A DNA stretch of 64,000 nt from Diphasiastrum complanatum (taxonomy: Eukaryota > Streptophyta > Lycopodiopsida > Lycopodiales > Lycopodiaceae): contig CM055093.1 in NCBI GenBank assembly GCA_029204225.1, positions 1,271,699-1,335,698 of the forward strand. The letters run 5' to 3'. The notes beneath the pieces are model-generated. The model saw only the letters and a list, made by a program, of their open reading frames with translations. It was not told the DNA's origin and did not search any database. How positions within the stretch are numbered: the stretch's first letter is position 1; every line of letters begins with the position of its first letter. This document shows positions 48,183 through 59,394 of the stretch, piece after piece. Made by a program: the position numbers and the translations under genes.

Positions 48183-49589
48183 TCATGATTTGAGTCTGAT
48201 CCTCAAGATCTTCCTCCTTTTGATACTCCTCCTCAATGCAAGCAAGATAAACTTTGCCAAGATCTCCTCTTGAGTGATCTCCTCCTTTTCCAAGCTCATT
48301 CTTTCGAAAGCAACACTAGCTTCCAACTTAAACAATCTTCCATGTTTAAATCCCTTTGCAATGCAAACATCATTCTTCAAGATGAAGCAAACACCATGCT
48401 TAGAGTGGACATCCAAACCACTTTCTAAGAGTAGACCAACACTAAGCATATTCTTGGTGATTGATGGTACATAAAAGACAATTTCTAGATCCATGCATTT
48501 TGAGGATTCTAGACACAAAGATATGGTGCCAACACCATCTCTCCTACACTCTTCATCATTTGCAGTAAAGACAAACTTTTTAGCATCATTGAATGAGTAT
48601 AAGGTTGAGAAAAAGTCCTTTTCACAAGACATGTGGGAGCTAGCCCCATTGTCGATCCACCAATTGTCTCTTGAATTGCTATTGCTTGTTGGTGAGGATG
48701 TAGATGCCATCAAGAATACATCTACTTCATCCTCCTCCTCCTCCTTTGCAAGGTTTCCTTGTTTGTCCTCCTCCACTTGTGCTCTTAGCCTCTTGTAGCA
48801 TTCAGATGCATAATGCCCCTTCTTTCCACAAAAGAAGCATTTTTGCTTTGACTTGTCCTTTGAGCTTGATGCATCATCCTCTTCTTTGGCCTCCTTTGGA
48901 TGCTTCTTCTTTCCATTTGTCTTCTTTTTGCCCTTGAATGAGAAATTGGCTTTCTCATCACCATCCTACAAAGACAAGGAACTCATCCTAGATTTTGCAT
49001 GGAGCATCCTACACTCTTCAGCCACTAATACACTGTGAAGTTTTTCTATAGTTGGCAAAGTGTCTTGGATGGCAAAACTTTGGACCAAATTTGCAAAGTC
49101 ATCTCCTAGACCATTAAGAACAATTTGTACAAGCTCTCCATCATGAATCTTCTCTCCAATGGAAGCCAACTCCCTATTTAGAGACTTGATTCTGAGTACA
49201 TAATCTTGTGCACTCTCCTCACTTCTCCTCATGCTTTGCAAAATTTGATTTCTAAGCATAAGAACTCTAGAAGTGTTGCTAGAATCATAGATTGATTTTA
49301 AAGACTCCCAAGCCTCTTTAGCATTAGTACAAGCTGATACTTCTCTCAACAAATCATTGCTCACATTCATCTTCACACAATGAAGTGCAAGCCTAGATCT
49401 CTTCTTGTATCTAGCTAACTCATGTGCACCTAGAGGTTCATCTTCATCTTCAATCAAGAACTCATGAAGGTCTTGGAGCACCAAGAGTGACTCCATCCTA
49501 ACCTTCCAAATAGCATAATTTGTAGAATTCAATCTCTCACTAGCTTCTAGAAGGTATGCTCCCATCTTACTAGTGACTTCTACAAACAA
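48183..49589 (-). pseudogene. C gag-protease frame with one in-frame TAG
   Basis: One minus-strand frame from the ATG at 49589 to the stop at 48183, interrupted only by TAG at 48966-48968. Gag: AYLLEASERLNSTNYAIWKV, NEHLLREV-type blocks and a UBN2-like region (residues about 1-205). After the TAG: DGDEKANFSFKGKKK, the CCHC knuckle CFFCGKKGHYASEC, and the protease region NWWIDNGASSHM. The active-site triad DSG reads DNG, which should abolish aspartic protease activity. Then LYSFNDAKKF, VLYVPSITKNMLSVG-type and SGLDVHSKHGVCF blocks follow; integrase is missing. The TAG is shared with D. Confidence 0.85.
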
Positions 49590-50370
49590 GAAATAAATTT
49601 GATTGACTTGAAACTCACAAAGGTCTCACACTTGCAGTGTTTCACTCAAATTTGATTTCTAATCCAACAAATGGACTTATAATCACAGTTCTATCACTCT
49701 CTCACAAAGCTGAAATGAAGATAAGATGAAGTGAAAACTACTTTCAAACAAATCTTGCCAAGAAATGGATTTGATTGTCTCTAGAAACTCACTAAGATCT
49801 CTCTCTTGTAGTTTTTCACTCAAATTAGATTTCTAATCCAACAAATGGACTTATAATCTCAGTTCTAGCACTCCATCACAAAGTTGGAATGAAGATAAGA
49901 TGATGTGAAATCTACTTACAATCAAATCTTGCCAATTTTGGCTATTTTTGGACAAAAAAATGACTTAATCTCTTTCTTCCTTCTTGGTGTACTTTCAAGA
50001 CCTGTTTTTAACCTTAATAGGACTTGAACTCAGCCTAGATTAATTATATTCCATGAAACAAATTCAAATCTAATCAATGGCAAATGATCTTGGTAGATTA
50101 TCCTAGGATCTCCGCCAAAAATTACACCAACAGCTCACAAATTGAATTTTTTTGGATCAAATGAATGTCATGCATTAAATGCAGGTTCAGAGGTGCCCAC
50201 ACATGTGGAAAGTACGGATTTGGACCCCTACCAAGTTTGGGATCAAATCTCCTCACCAAAATCAAGATTCTAGCTTGCCCTCTCAATACTAGTTTTTAGC
50301 ACCAAAACTTGCTAAAAATGGATTTGCATTAGATCAATGGCTTATGCTCTTGTACTTGGCTCTGATACCA

Positions 50371-51062
50371 TGTGAAAGTACTGTAGTTTAGGACCATAAA
50401 TGGATCTACAAAAGATCCACAAGAGTGATTGGATGCTTGCTTAACAATCTATCAAAAAACTAGACACACAAAAGTTGATCTAGATTGGCAATTTGACAAA
50501 CAACAAGCATTAACAATCAAAAGCATTGAAATATGAGCCCACACGTCTGTACTATAGGCTATAGTACGGCCTTCAACCTGAGAAACATGTAGAAATTGAT
50601 TTGGTTGCATTTGGATCACAAAAACTCAATGTACATAGTGAACTAGCTTGAGATTGCCAATGAGCTCCAAAAATTTTCTATCTTCTCACTATGGGAGCTT
50701 GGAATACATAGCAAATTCGACATCCTTCTTGAAGTTAGGTGGATTTCCAGCATGTAACAAGGAAGTTAACTCACTCTCCTTGACCTAAAATGAAACCGTA
50801 GTCTATTTCCTAGAGTTATGCTTGGTAGGTAGCTAGTTGGGTCAAATTTTCACCTTAAACTTAGGTGTAGGTCCTATAAAGTAGGGATGACCACCAAATA
50901 GACATGACCAACTCTCTTGACTTGACCTAACCTACATTAGGATGAGTTTCCCACGTGGCATCATGGCCTCACATGTGTGGAACCCACTTGTGTACACAAT
51001 TTACACTATTCTACATGGTTTTTGATCAAGCTAGATTTGCCAATTTTTGGCAATTCTTCATA
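50371..51062 (-). repeat. C 5' LTR
   Basis: 692 bp next to the primer-binding site at 50359-50370. Its inner 535 bp or so pair with the D LTR piece at 51068-51600; the outer 157 bp form the loop of the palindrome. Confidence 0.92.
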
Positions 51063-51600
51063 GGTCATGTCTATTTGGTGGTCATACCTACTTTATAGGA
51101 CCTACACCTAAGTTTAAGGTGAAAATTTGACCAACTAGCTACCTACCAAGCATAACTCTAGGAAATAGACTAGGGTTTCATTTTAGGTCAAGGAGAGTGA
51201 GTTAACTTCCTTATTGCATGCTGGAAATCCACCTAACTTCAAGAATGAAGTCGAATTTGGTATGTATCCCCTCTCTCCATAGTGAGAAGATAGAAAAATT
51301 TTGGAGCTCATTGGCAATCTCAAGCTAGTTCACTATGTACATTGAGTTTTTGTGATCCAAATGCAACCAAATCAATTTCTACATGTTTCTCAGGTTGAAG
51401 GCCGTACTATAGCCTATAGTACACACGTGTGGGCTCAGATTTCAATGCTTTTGATTGTTAATGCTTGTTGTTTGTCAAATTGCCAATCTAGATCAACTTT
51501 TGTGTGTCTAGTTTTTTGATAGATTGTTAAGCAAGCATCCAATCACTCTTGTGGATCTTTTGTAGATCCATTTATGGTCCTAAACTACAGTACTTTCACA
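51063..51600 (+). repeat. second part of D 5' LTR
   Basis: It begins with GGTCA (right target-site duplication of C) and ends TACTTTCACA, followed by the D primer-binding site TGGTATCAGAGC at 51601-51612. Confidence 0.92.
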
Positions 51601-52375
51601 TGGTATCAGAGCCAAGTACAAGAGCATAAGCCATTGATCTAATGCAAATCCATTTTTAGCAAGTTTTGGTGCTAAAAACTAGTATTGAGAGGGCAAGCTA
51701 GAATCTTGATTTTGGTGAGGAGATTTGATCCCAAACTTGGTAGGGGTCCAAATCCGTACTTTCCACATGTGTGGGCACCTCTGAACCTGCATTTAATGCA
51801 TGGCATTCATTTGATCCAAAAAAATTCAATTTGTGAGCTGTTGGTGTAATTTTTGGTGGAGATCCTAGGATAATCTACCAAGATCATTTGCCATTGATTA
51901 GATTTGAATTAATGGAATTGAAATAATCTAGGCTGAGTTCAAGTCCTATTAAGGTTAAAAACAGGTCTTGAAAGTACTCCAAGAAGGAAGAAAGAGATTA
52001 AGTCATTTTTTGTCCAAAAATAGCCAAAATTGTCAAGATTTGATTATAAGTAGATTTCAGATCATCTTATCTTCATTCCAACTTTGTGAGGGAGTGTTAG
52101 AACTGAGATTATAAGTCCATTTGTTCGATTAGAAATCTAATTTGAGTGAAAAACTACAAGAGAGAGACCTTAGTGAGTTTCTAGAGACAATCAAATCCAT
52201 TTCTTGGCAAGATTTGTTTGAAATTAGTTTTCACTTCATCTTATCTTCATTCCAGCTTTGTGAGGGAGTGATAGAACTGTGATTATAAGTCCATTTGTTG
52301 GATTAGAAATTAAATTTGAGTGAAACACTACAAGTGTGAGACCTTTGTGAGTTTCAAGTCAATCAAATCTATTCC

Positions 52376-53863
52376 TTGTTTGTAGAAGTCACCAGTAAGA
52401 TGGGATCTGCTGGAGCATACCTTCTAGAAGCTAGTGAGAGGTTGAATTCTACAAATTATGCTATTTGGAAGGTTAGAATGGAGTCACTCTTGGTGCTCCA
52501 AGACCTTTATGAGTTCTTGATTGAAGATGAAGATGAACCTCTAGGTGCACAGGAGTTAGCTAGATACAAGAAGAAATCTAGGCTTGCACTTCATTGTGTG
52601 AAGATGAATGTGAGCAATGATTTGTTGAGAGAAGTATCAGCCTGTACTAGTGCTAAAGAGGCTTGGGAGTCTTTAAAATCAATCTATGAGTCTAGCAGCA
52701 CTTCTAGAGTTCTTATGCTTAGAAATCAAATTTTGCAAAGCATGAGGATAAGTGAGGAGAGTGCACAGGATAATGTACTTAGAATCAAGTCTCTAAATAG
52801 GGAGTTGGCTTCCATTGGAGAGAAGATTCATGATGGAGAGCTTGTAAAAATTGTCCTTAATGGTCTAGGAGATGACTTTGCAAATTTGGTCCAAAGTTTT
52901 GCCATCCAAGACACTTTGCCAACTATAGAAAAACTTCACAGTGTATTAGTGGCTGAAGAGTGTAGGATGCTCCATGCAAAATCTAGGATGAGTTCCTTGT
53001 CGTTGTAGGATGGTGATGAGAAAGCCAATTTCTCATTCAAGGGCAAAAAGAAGACCAATGGAAAGAAGCATCCAAAGGAGGCCAAAGAAGAGGATGATGC
53101 ATCAAGCTCAAAGGACAAGTCAAAGCAGAAATGCTTCTTTTGTAGAAGGAAGGGGCATTATGCATATGAATGCTACAAGAGGCTAAGAGCACAAGTGGAG
53201 GAGGACAAACAAGGGAACCTTGCAAAGGAGGAGGAGGAGGATGAAGTAGATGTATTCTTGATGGCATCTACATCCTCACCAACAAGCAATGGCAATTCAA
53301 GAGACAATTGGTGGATCGTCAGTGGGGCTAGCTCCCACATGTCTTGTGAAAAGGACTTTTTCTCAACCTTACACTCTTTCAATGCTGCTAAAAAGTTTGT
53401 CTTTATTGCAAGGAGAGATGGTGTTGGCACTATCTCTTTGTGTCTAGAATCCTCAAAATGCATGGATCTAGAAAATGTCCTTTATGTACCATCAATCACC
53501 AAGAATATGCTTAGTGTTGGTCTACTCTTAGAAAGTGGTTTGGATTTCCACTCTAAGCATGGTGTTTGCTTCATTTTGAAGAATAATATTTGCATTTCAA
53601 AGGGATTTAAACATGGAAGATTGTTTAAGTTGGAAGCTAGTGTTGCTTTCGAAAGAATGAGCTTGGCAAAGCAGGAGATCAATCAAGAGGAGATCTTGGA
53701 AAAGTGTGATCTTGCTTGCATTGAGGAGGAGCATCAAAAGGAGGAAGATCTTGAGGATCAGTCTCAAAGCATGAGAGTTCCAAGTGAGTCCTCAATGACA
53801 ATGGCCAATCATCAAATTGCATGCAAATTGTCCATTCAAGTGTGCATCTTGCAAGGGTGGTGA
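52376..53863 (+). pseudogene. D gag-protease frame with one in-frame TAG
   Basis: The plus-strand counterpart of the C frame: a start codon at or near 52376, gag to the TAG at 53006-53008, then the same frame open to 53863. It differs from C by a three-residue insertion (GSA) near the start. The knuckle CFFCRRKGHYAYEC keeps all CCHC ligands. The protease active site reads IVSGASSHM: the catalytic Asp is Val, a different lesion from that in C. The frame ends QIACKLSIQVCILQGW without integrase. The TAG at the same codon in both copies means it existed before they separated. Confidence 0.85.
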
Positions 53864-54026
53864 GCATTGGAGAGTCTACTATCTTTGAATACTTTTTAGA
53901 TAGTATTAGTAGACATGGAGTGACTTGTTGCTTATCTTTAAGATCTATGGTGTTTAGTACTCTTTATGACAAGACAATGAATTAGATGCTTTCAAATCTC
54001 CATTTGTTGTTGATAAAGCAATTTCA

Positions 54027-54536
54027 TTGGATAACTATTTCTGTAATAGTTTGAATAGCGTCATAAAAGATGAAACATCATTTGTATTGGAAATCTTTGG
54101 GTCCACATGCTTTGAGCATGATCATTCCAATGTAAGGACCAGAGATTATCCTATTTCAATGATACGAATAATGGTAGTGTTTTTCTCTTCAAGTAGAGAT
54201 TGTAGAATCTACTTGTTTTCAGCCAAAGAATTTGTCAATGGTGGAAATGTGATCTTTCAAGAGTGGAAGATTTGTAAACTTGAAGAAGCACCTTTGGATC
54301 AACACCTTATTCAATTCATTGATGGTTTGGAGTCAAGTCAAGTGGAGGAGCAAGTTCAAGACTCGAGGACTCCAAGAAGAACCTTGAGTATCAAGATGGA
54401 GCCATCTAGGCTCAATCATATGGATCAAGCAAGGCAAGTTGTCTTTGGCAACATTATTTATGCACTTCATATTTTAATTGATGTATCTTCAAGTGCACAA
54501 AATGCCTTGGAATCTATGGCTTGGCATGATGTTTAG
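54027..54536 (+). pseudogene. D integrase C-terminal remnant, 169 codons open
   Basis: Matches the C remnant: LEIFGSTCFEHDHSNVRTRD, FFSSSRDCRIYLFSAKEFVN, WKICKLEEAPLDQHLIQFID and IKMEPSRLNHMDQARQV. It is uninterrupted here, unlike C. It lacks the DDE core and ends 200 bp before the 3' LTR; the polypurine tract GAGGAGTG abuts the LTR at 54744. Confidence 0.7.
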
Positions 54537-54743
54537 TTTTGAAGTGTGCTACATGTATATAGACACATTTATGGAACATCTTGTAAGGGATCCTCTAAGA
54601 GGTGGTGAAAGATCCTTCATGGACATCATTCTCTATTGGAGTCTCAAAAGTTCCTTGTTTGTAGATGGATTTTTTAGACACTTCTAAAAGCTTTCATTCA
54701 TCTATCAAGAGAGTTGTAAATAGATCAAGCTAAATTTGAGGAG

Positions 54744-55434
54744 TGTGAAGAATTGCCAAAAATTGGCAAATCTAGCTTGATCAAAAACCATGTAGAATAG
54801 TGTAAATTGTGTACAGAAGTGGGTCCCACACATGTGAGGCCATGATGCCACGTGGGAAACCCATCCTAATGTAGGTTAGGTCAAGTCAAGAGAGTTGGTC
54901 ATGTCTATTTGGTGGTCATCTCTACTTTATAGGACCTACACCTAAGTTTAAGGTGAAAATTTGACCAACTAGCTACCTACCAAGCATAACTCTAGGAAAT
55001 AGACTAGGGTTTCATTTTAGGTCAAGGAGAGTGAGTTAACTTCCTTATTACATGCTGGAAATCCACCTAACTTCAAGAATGAAGTCGAATTTGGTATGTA
55101 TTCCCTCTCTCCATAGTGAGAAGATAGAAAACTTTTGGAGCTCATTGGCAATCTCAAGCTAGTTCACTATGTACATTGAGTTTTTGTGATCCAAATGCAA
55201 CCAAATCAATTTCTACATGTCTCTTAGGTTGAAGGCCGTACTACAGCCTATAGTACACACGTGTGGGCTCAGATTTCAATGCTTTTGATTGTTAATGCTT
55301 GTTGTTTGTCAAATTGCCAATCTAGATCAACTTTTGTGTGTCTAGTTTTTTGATAGATTGTTAAGCAAGCATCCAATCACTCTTGTGGATCTTTTGTAGA
55401 TCCATTTATGGTCCTAAACTACAGTACTTTCACA
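54744..55434 (+). repeat. D 3' LTR
   Basis: 691 bp from TGTGAAGAATTG to TACTTTCACA. It contains CACACGTGTGGG and CCACGTGGG (CACGTG cores). The next six bases are TGGTAT, the first half of a primer-binding site. Confidence 0.92.
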
Positions 55435-55573
55435 TGGTATTATTGTATAAGATTTTATTAATTTCATTTGAAAAGACTCATTTTCAAGATGACATGCAAC
55501 TTTTTTGTCAAAATGACTCCTACAAAGAAGCAATTTCAAGAAAAAAAAATGCATGCTTAAAGAAAGTCACAAT

Positions 55574-55604
55574 TTTTAAAAGATGTTAGAAAATTTAGCG
55601 AATT
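55574..55604 (+). repeat. dispersed motif beside a microsatellite (copy 1)
   Basis: TTTTAAAAGATGTTAGAAAA then TTTAGCGAATT. A nearly identical string (TTTTAAAAAGATGCTAGAAA then ATTTAGTGAATT) lies at 61902-61934. Copy 1 is followed by, and copy 2 preceded by, a TG/TA or CA/TA microsatellite. Confidence 0.7.
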
Positions 55605-55618
55605 GATAAATATGTAAG

Positions 55619-55875
<257 letters not shown>

Positions 55876-55880
<5 letters not shown>

Positions 55881-56694
55881 AATTTCACACGTGTGGATTG
55901 TCCACTACATGTACTTGTGATCTCCTAAGGTGTGTAGATGCACCAAGATCAAGACTAGATTGAGATTCAAGATCTATCTTTGATTCTATGGCAAAAACAC
56001 ACTACTACATGCATTCAATCACTTCCAACTCTCACTCACACGTGTGGGAAGTGTTCCAAAAGTATTCTAAGTAAAAACAAGCTGCTCTCCTCGGGTAGAG
56101 AGAGAAAAACCATCATGAGCTCTCGGGTAGAGAGAGAAAGCTAGAAATTCAATGACACTCAAAATCCACTCAATCTCAAAATCAATTACATCCAAAAGGA
56201 GGAGTACAATGATACTAATAGATTCATGAGCTACCACTATGCTTAACTATGATTGGATCACACTTTGCCACCTCTTAATCCTATTGGACCATTGATCCAT
56301 GCACCTCTAAATTCTATTGGACTATATTCAAGCACACCTCAATTTTCTATTGGACCTCACAAGGTTCCACCTCTAAATCCTATTGGACCTCTTAAGCTTC
56401 ATCAAACAAAAGCATGACACTTGTCTACACTCTAATTGGCACAAGTTTGGCTCTATTTTTCTCATTATTGGCATTACAAGTGGAAATGGATAATTTGCCA
56501 TCTATGCCAAATTTGACCCTATCAACATCCTACACCTAAATGCTTGACTATGAAATTCTATGAGACCCCTATATCAAACATTTTGATTTACTTTACAATT
56601 CTCCACACGTGGGAACATCCTCCACACATGTGAGATTCACTTACAAACTTCTATCATAAAAAATACCAAGCTAGATTTTTGCCAATTTCTCACA
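55876..56694 (-). repeat. B2 3' LTR
   Basis: 819 bp. It contains several CACACGTGTGG/CCACACGTGGG/CACATGTG palindromes. Its outer segment (TACCAAGCTAGATTTTTGCC) resembles the start of the C/D LTR, unlike B1. Confidence 0.92.
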
Positions 56695-56820
56695 CTCCTC
56701 CTCAAAAAATAGCTTGGAAAGGTACTAGATCACTTGAGAAGTTTGTAAATCTTTTTGAGTGGATCCTTTGGTATGCATAAGAAGTGAAGATCAGCCAAGG
56801 GATCCATCATAGCAGCACCC

Positions 56821-59394
56821 TCACCATATCCATGATAAGATCTCTTTGGTAGAGATCTCTTGCCAATGCCTTTGAGGAGTGCTCCACCAATATGCCACTA
56901 TTATCATGGGCTTCCTCCATGCTTGATGATGATCTTTGCCTTGAAAGTTCCACTTGCATGATGGATGCACCATAAATAGAGAAATCTGAGGCTTCCAAGC
57001 CTCATAAGGATCATGGAGATCAAGATTATAAGATGTGAAACAATGATGATTATCAAGATTATGCTTTCTAGCTTGACTAGTCCACATACAATGAACTATA
57101 TCCATGATGGATCTAATCTTGATATCAAAGACTATCTTGATCTTTTTTAGGCTAGTTACTCTCTCAAGGATGTAATTGTCCACTGTGGATGCTTCACTTA
57201 ATCTCAAGAGGAGTTTACAATTTGCCTCAAAACATGTGAAAACATGATTTTCAAAAAAGTGAGTACCAAGCTCAATCTTGTTCTTACTAGAACCAAGAGC
57301 ATACTTTTGACAATACAATATCTTGCTTTCAAAAAGTATTGGAAACACATCTAAGTCAATAATGACAAGAAACATGTCCATACCATAAGCATCATACAAA
57401 ACTAGTATAGCTTTTCTTGAACTTTGAGATCCAAAAAATTCAATGAAGCAAGATAGCATTTCAAGCAAAGGAAGAGAAGCATATATGAATGTGTTGTAGT
57501 AGATACAACATGAAATATGCCCCTCTTTGCCATGTAAGGTGAGCCATAAAGACTCGGCCATGCATCTTGAAGGTCTTTTTGAAATCATATGAAGAAGAAA
57601 CTCCTCCTCACACATTGGCCCCATCATAACTTGAATACCTTCAAAAAGGATAACTTGTGATGATTCTTGAGAAGCCTTGATCTCGGCCACTTCCAAGATT
57701 GAATCTTCATGCAATATGACATCTCTATTCACCATCACATTTGAAATAGAGAGTGTAAAGACACTAAAGGCCTCCTTGATGGATGAGTATCCAATCATGA
57801 TCCATGATCTTGGATCATCCTTCCTTCTTGTTTCCAAGGGAATATGTGCAAAGCAAGCACTACCAAGTTCACTAAGGTGATCAACCTTAGGCTTCATCTT
57901 GAATAAAACTCCATATGGTGCTATTCCTTCAAGAGCTCCAATACTCCTCAAAGCTTTGATCTTCAATGAGAATTTCTTCTCAACATATGTTTTGAATAAT
58001 AAGGAATAATCATACACCATAATACTTGAAGAGAGAAGATATGTGCATCTTGTGTAATCCTCCTCCTTTGAAATATTGGAAATATTAGAAACATCAAGAG
58101 AGTTTGCACTCTCACTTGGATCTAATTTGTAGATGCCTTCAAATCTTGATCCATATGCAAGGATCTCACCATCCTTCTTAATCACACAATTGTCAATATT
58201 GAAATTGACATCAAATCCACTATCAAGAAGTTGGCCAACACTTAAAATGTTCTTTGTAAGCTTTGGGACAAAAAGAACATCGTTGAGAAAGATATCTTTA
58301 GAAGATGCAAGCTTCAAGGGAATAATACCTACTCCTTCAATATTGCACTCATGCTTACTTGCAAAGTATATGGTCTTCTTGACTCCATCATAAGGCATAA
58401 TAGATGAAAAAAAGTTCTTGGAGCCACACATATGTGAAGATGCTCCACTATCAATATACCATGAGTCATCCTTGTTGAAGGTGGAAGAGGAGAAGCTTGA
58501 TGCCATAAGAGAGCCTTCTCCATCACTTGCAATATAGTCTTCTTTCTCATTGGTGATGTTGGCTTGATTGAGTTGATTCTTCTTCTTGAAGCAATTGGTG
58601 GCATAATGGCCTTTCTTGCCACAATAAAAGCACTTGATCATCTTCTTCTTGAGATTTGAATTAGAAGCATGAGAGGTATCCTCCTCCTCTCCATCTTGGT
58701 CTTTAGCTTTGTCATTAGAGAAGTGATGGTGTGGCTTCTTACTCCTCTCTTTGTGCTTGGCAAATAGAACTTTGCCATCATCATGATTGAGTGATAGCTT
58801 GTCCATCCTCAAGAGTTTGTACTCTTGTCTTGATTCTTCAGAAATAAGCACACTTTGAAGGGCCTCCAAACTTGGTAGCTCCTCCTTAATAGCATAGGAT
58901 TGGACAAGGTTGTCATATTCATCTCTCAAGCCATTGAGAATGACTTGGACTAGCTCACTTTGATTGATTGAGTCACCAATACATGAAAGCTCCCTATGAA
59001 TATCCTTGACTCTCAAAACATAATTAGATGCACTCTCATCACTCTTTTGACTACTTTGAAATATTTGATTTCTAAGAGTGAGGAGCCTAGAGGTGTTCTT
59101 AGCCTCATAGATGGACTTGAGACAATCCCAATCTTCCTTGGATGTAGAACAATCACCAATCTCCCTCAATATCTCATTAGAGACATTCATCTTAATGTAG
59201 TGGAGAGCCATCCTAGCTCTCTTCTTGTATTTTTGTACTTCTTGAAGGACTTGAGGCTCCTCCTCAATCCCAAGTACAATTTCCATCACATCTTGGAGTA
59301 TCAAGATGGACTCCATCCTCAACTTCCATATTGAATAATTGGAAGTAGACAATCTCTCACTTGGTTGCAACAAGTATGAACTCATTGAAGTCAT
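56821..59394 (-). CDS. copia gag-protease polyprotein with unusual RT-less C-terminus, 857 aa
   Basis: Uninterrupted from the ATG at 59394. Residues 1-200: UBN2-type gag (RLSTSNYSIWKLRMESILIL near 14-33). Lysine/acid-rich linker, then the CCHC knuckle CFYCGKKGHYATNC (255-268). Aspartic protease with the intact triad in YIDSGASSHMCG (313-324). GAG-pre-integrase-like VPKLTKNILSVGQLLDSGFD and GIYKLDPSES (to about 430). Then, without the HHCC or DDE core, an integrase C-terminal-like block (GSACFAHIPLETRRKDDPRS, MIGYSS, VNRDVILHEDS). The last 300 or so residues (for example EGIQVMMGPMCEEEFLLHMI, LVIIDLDVFPILFESKILYC) show no YVDD or RNase H and match nothing I know. Staying open for 2.6 kb while B1 decayed suggests youth or selection. 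A non-autonomous element protein is the most likely role. Confidence 0.8.
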   Translation of the reverse strand: MTSMSSYLLQPSERLSTSNYSIWKLRMESILILQDVMEIVLGIEEEPQVLQEVQKYKKRARMALHYIKMNVSNEILREIGDCSTSKEDWDCLKSIYEAKNTSRLLTLRNQIFQSSQKSDESASNYVLRVKDIHRELSCIGDSINQSELVQVILNGLRDEYDNLVQSYAIKEELPSLEALQSVLISEESRQEYKLLRMDKLSLNHDDGKVLFAKHKERSKKPHHHFSNDKAKDQDGEEEDTSHASNSNLKKKMIKCFYCGKKGHYATNCFKKKNQLNQANITNEKEDYIASDGEGSLMASSFSSSTFNKDDSWYIDSGASSHMCGSKNFFSSIMPYDGVKKTIYFASKHECNIEGVGIIPLKLASSKDIFLNDVLFVPKLTKNILSVGQLLDSGFDVNFNIDNCVIKKDGEILAYGSRFEGIYKLDPSESANSLDVSNISNISKEEDYTRCTYLLSSSIMVYDYSLLFKTYVEKKFSLKIKALRSIGALEGIAPYGVLFKMKPKVDHLSELGSACFAHIPLETRRKDDPRSWIMIGYSSIKEAFSVFTLSISNVMVNRDVILHEDSILEVAEIKASQESSQVILFEGIQVMMGPMCEEEFLLHMISKRPSRCMAESLWLTLHGKEGHISCCIYYNTFIYASLPLLEMLSCFIEFFGSQSSRKAILVLYDAYGMDMFLVIIDLDVFPILFESKILYCQKYALGSSKNKIELGTHFFENHVFTCFEANCKLLLRLSEASTVDNYILERVTSLKKIKIVFDIKIRSIMDIVHCMWTSQARKHNLDNHHCFTSYNLDLHDPYEAWKPQISLFMVHPSCKWNFQGKDHHQAWRKPMIIVAYWWSTPQRHWQEISTKEILSWIW

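Larger units (their letters stand above)
46519..51062 (-). mobile_element. copia element C, inserted in the LTR of D in opposite orientation
   Basis: LTRs at 46519-47220 and 50371-51062, primer-binding site at 50359-50370 (minus strand). The flanking 5-mers GGTCT and GGTCA are a target-site duplication with one change. The outer end of the 5' LTR on the right reads ...TTCATA instead of TTCACA, a C-to-T-type change in the terminal dinucleotide. The internal region is about 3.15 kb with a gag-protease frame (one TAG) and an integrase C-terminal remnant; RT is missing. It has the same structure as D, so both descend from one deleted master. Confidence 0.92.
46362..55434 (+). mobile_element. copia element D, split by insertion of element C
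   Basis: The 5' LTR of D is in two pieces: 46362-46518 (starting TGTGAAGAATTGCC) and 51063-51600 (ending TACTTTCACA). They join at GGTC/ATGTC, as the uninterrupted 3' LTR at 54744-55434 shows. The primer-binding site is at 51601-51612 and a gag-protease frame at 52376-53863; an integrase C-terminal remnant follows. Integrase core, RT and RNase H are absent. No target-site duplication was found (GAATT left, TGGTA right). With C it forms a roughly 4.4-kb-arm near-palindrome. Confidence 0.9.

Noticed and set aside
48274-49038. Plus-strand ORFs opposite the C gag frame, mirrored opposite the D frame
   Set aside because: Antisense shadows of the real gag-protease frame, appearing identically in both copies for that reason.
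55425-55445. TGGTAT after the D 3' LTR as a true primer-binding site of a further element
   Set aside because: Only six bases match and no internal sequence follows; noted as a finding but not annotated as an element.
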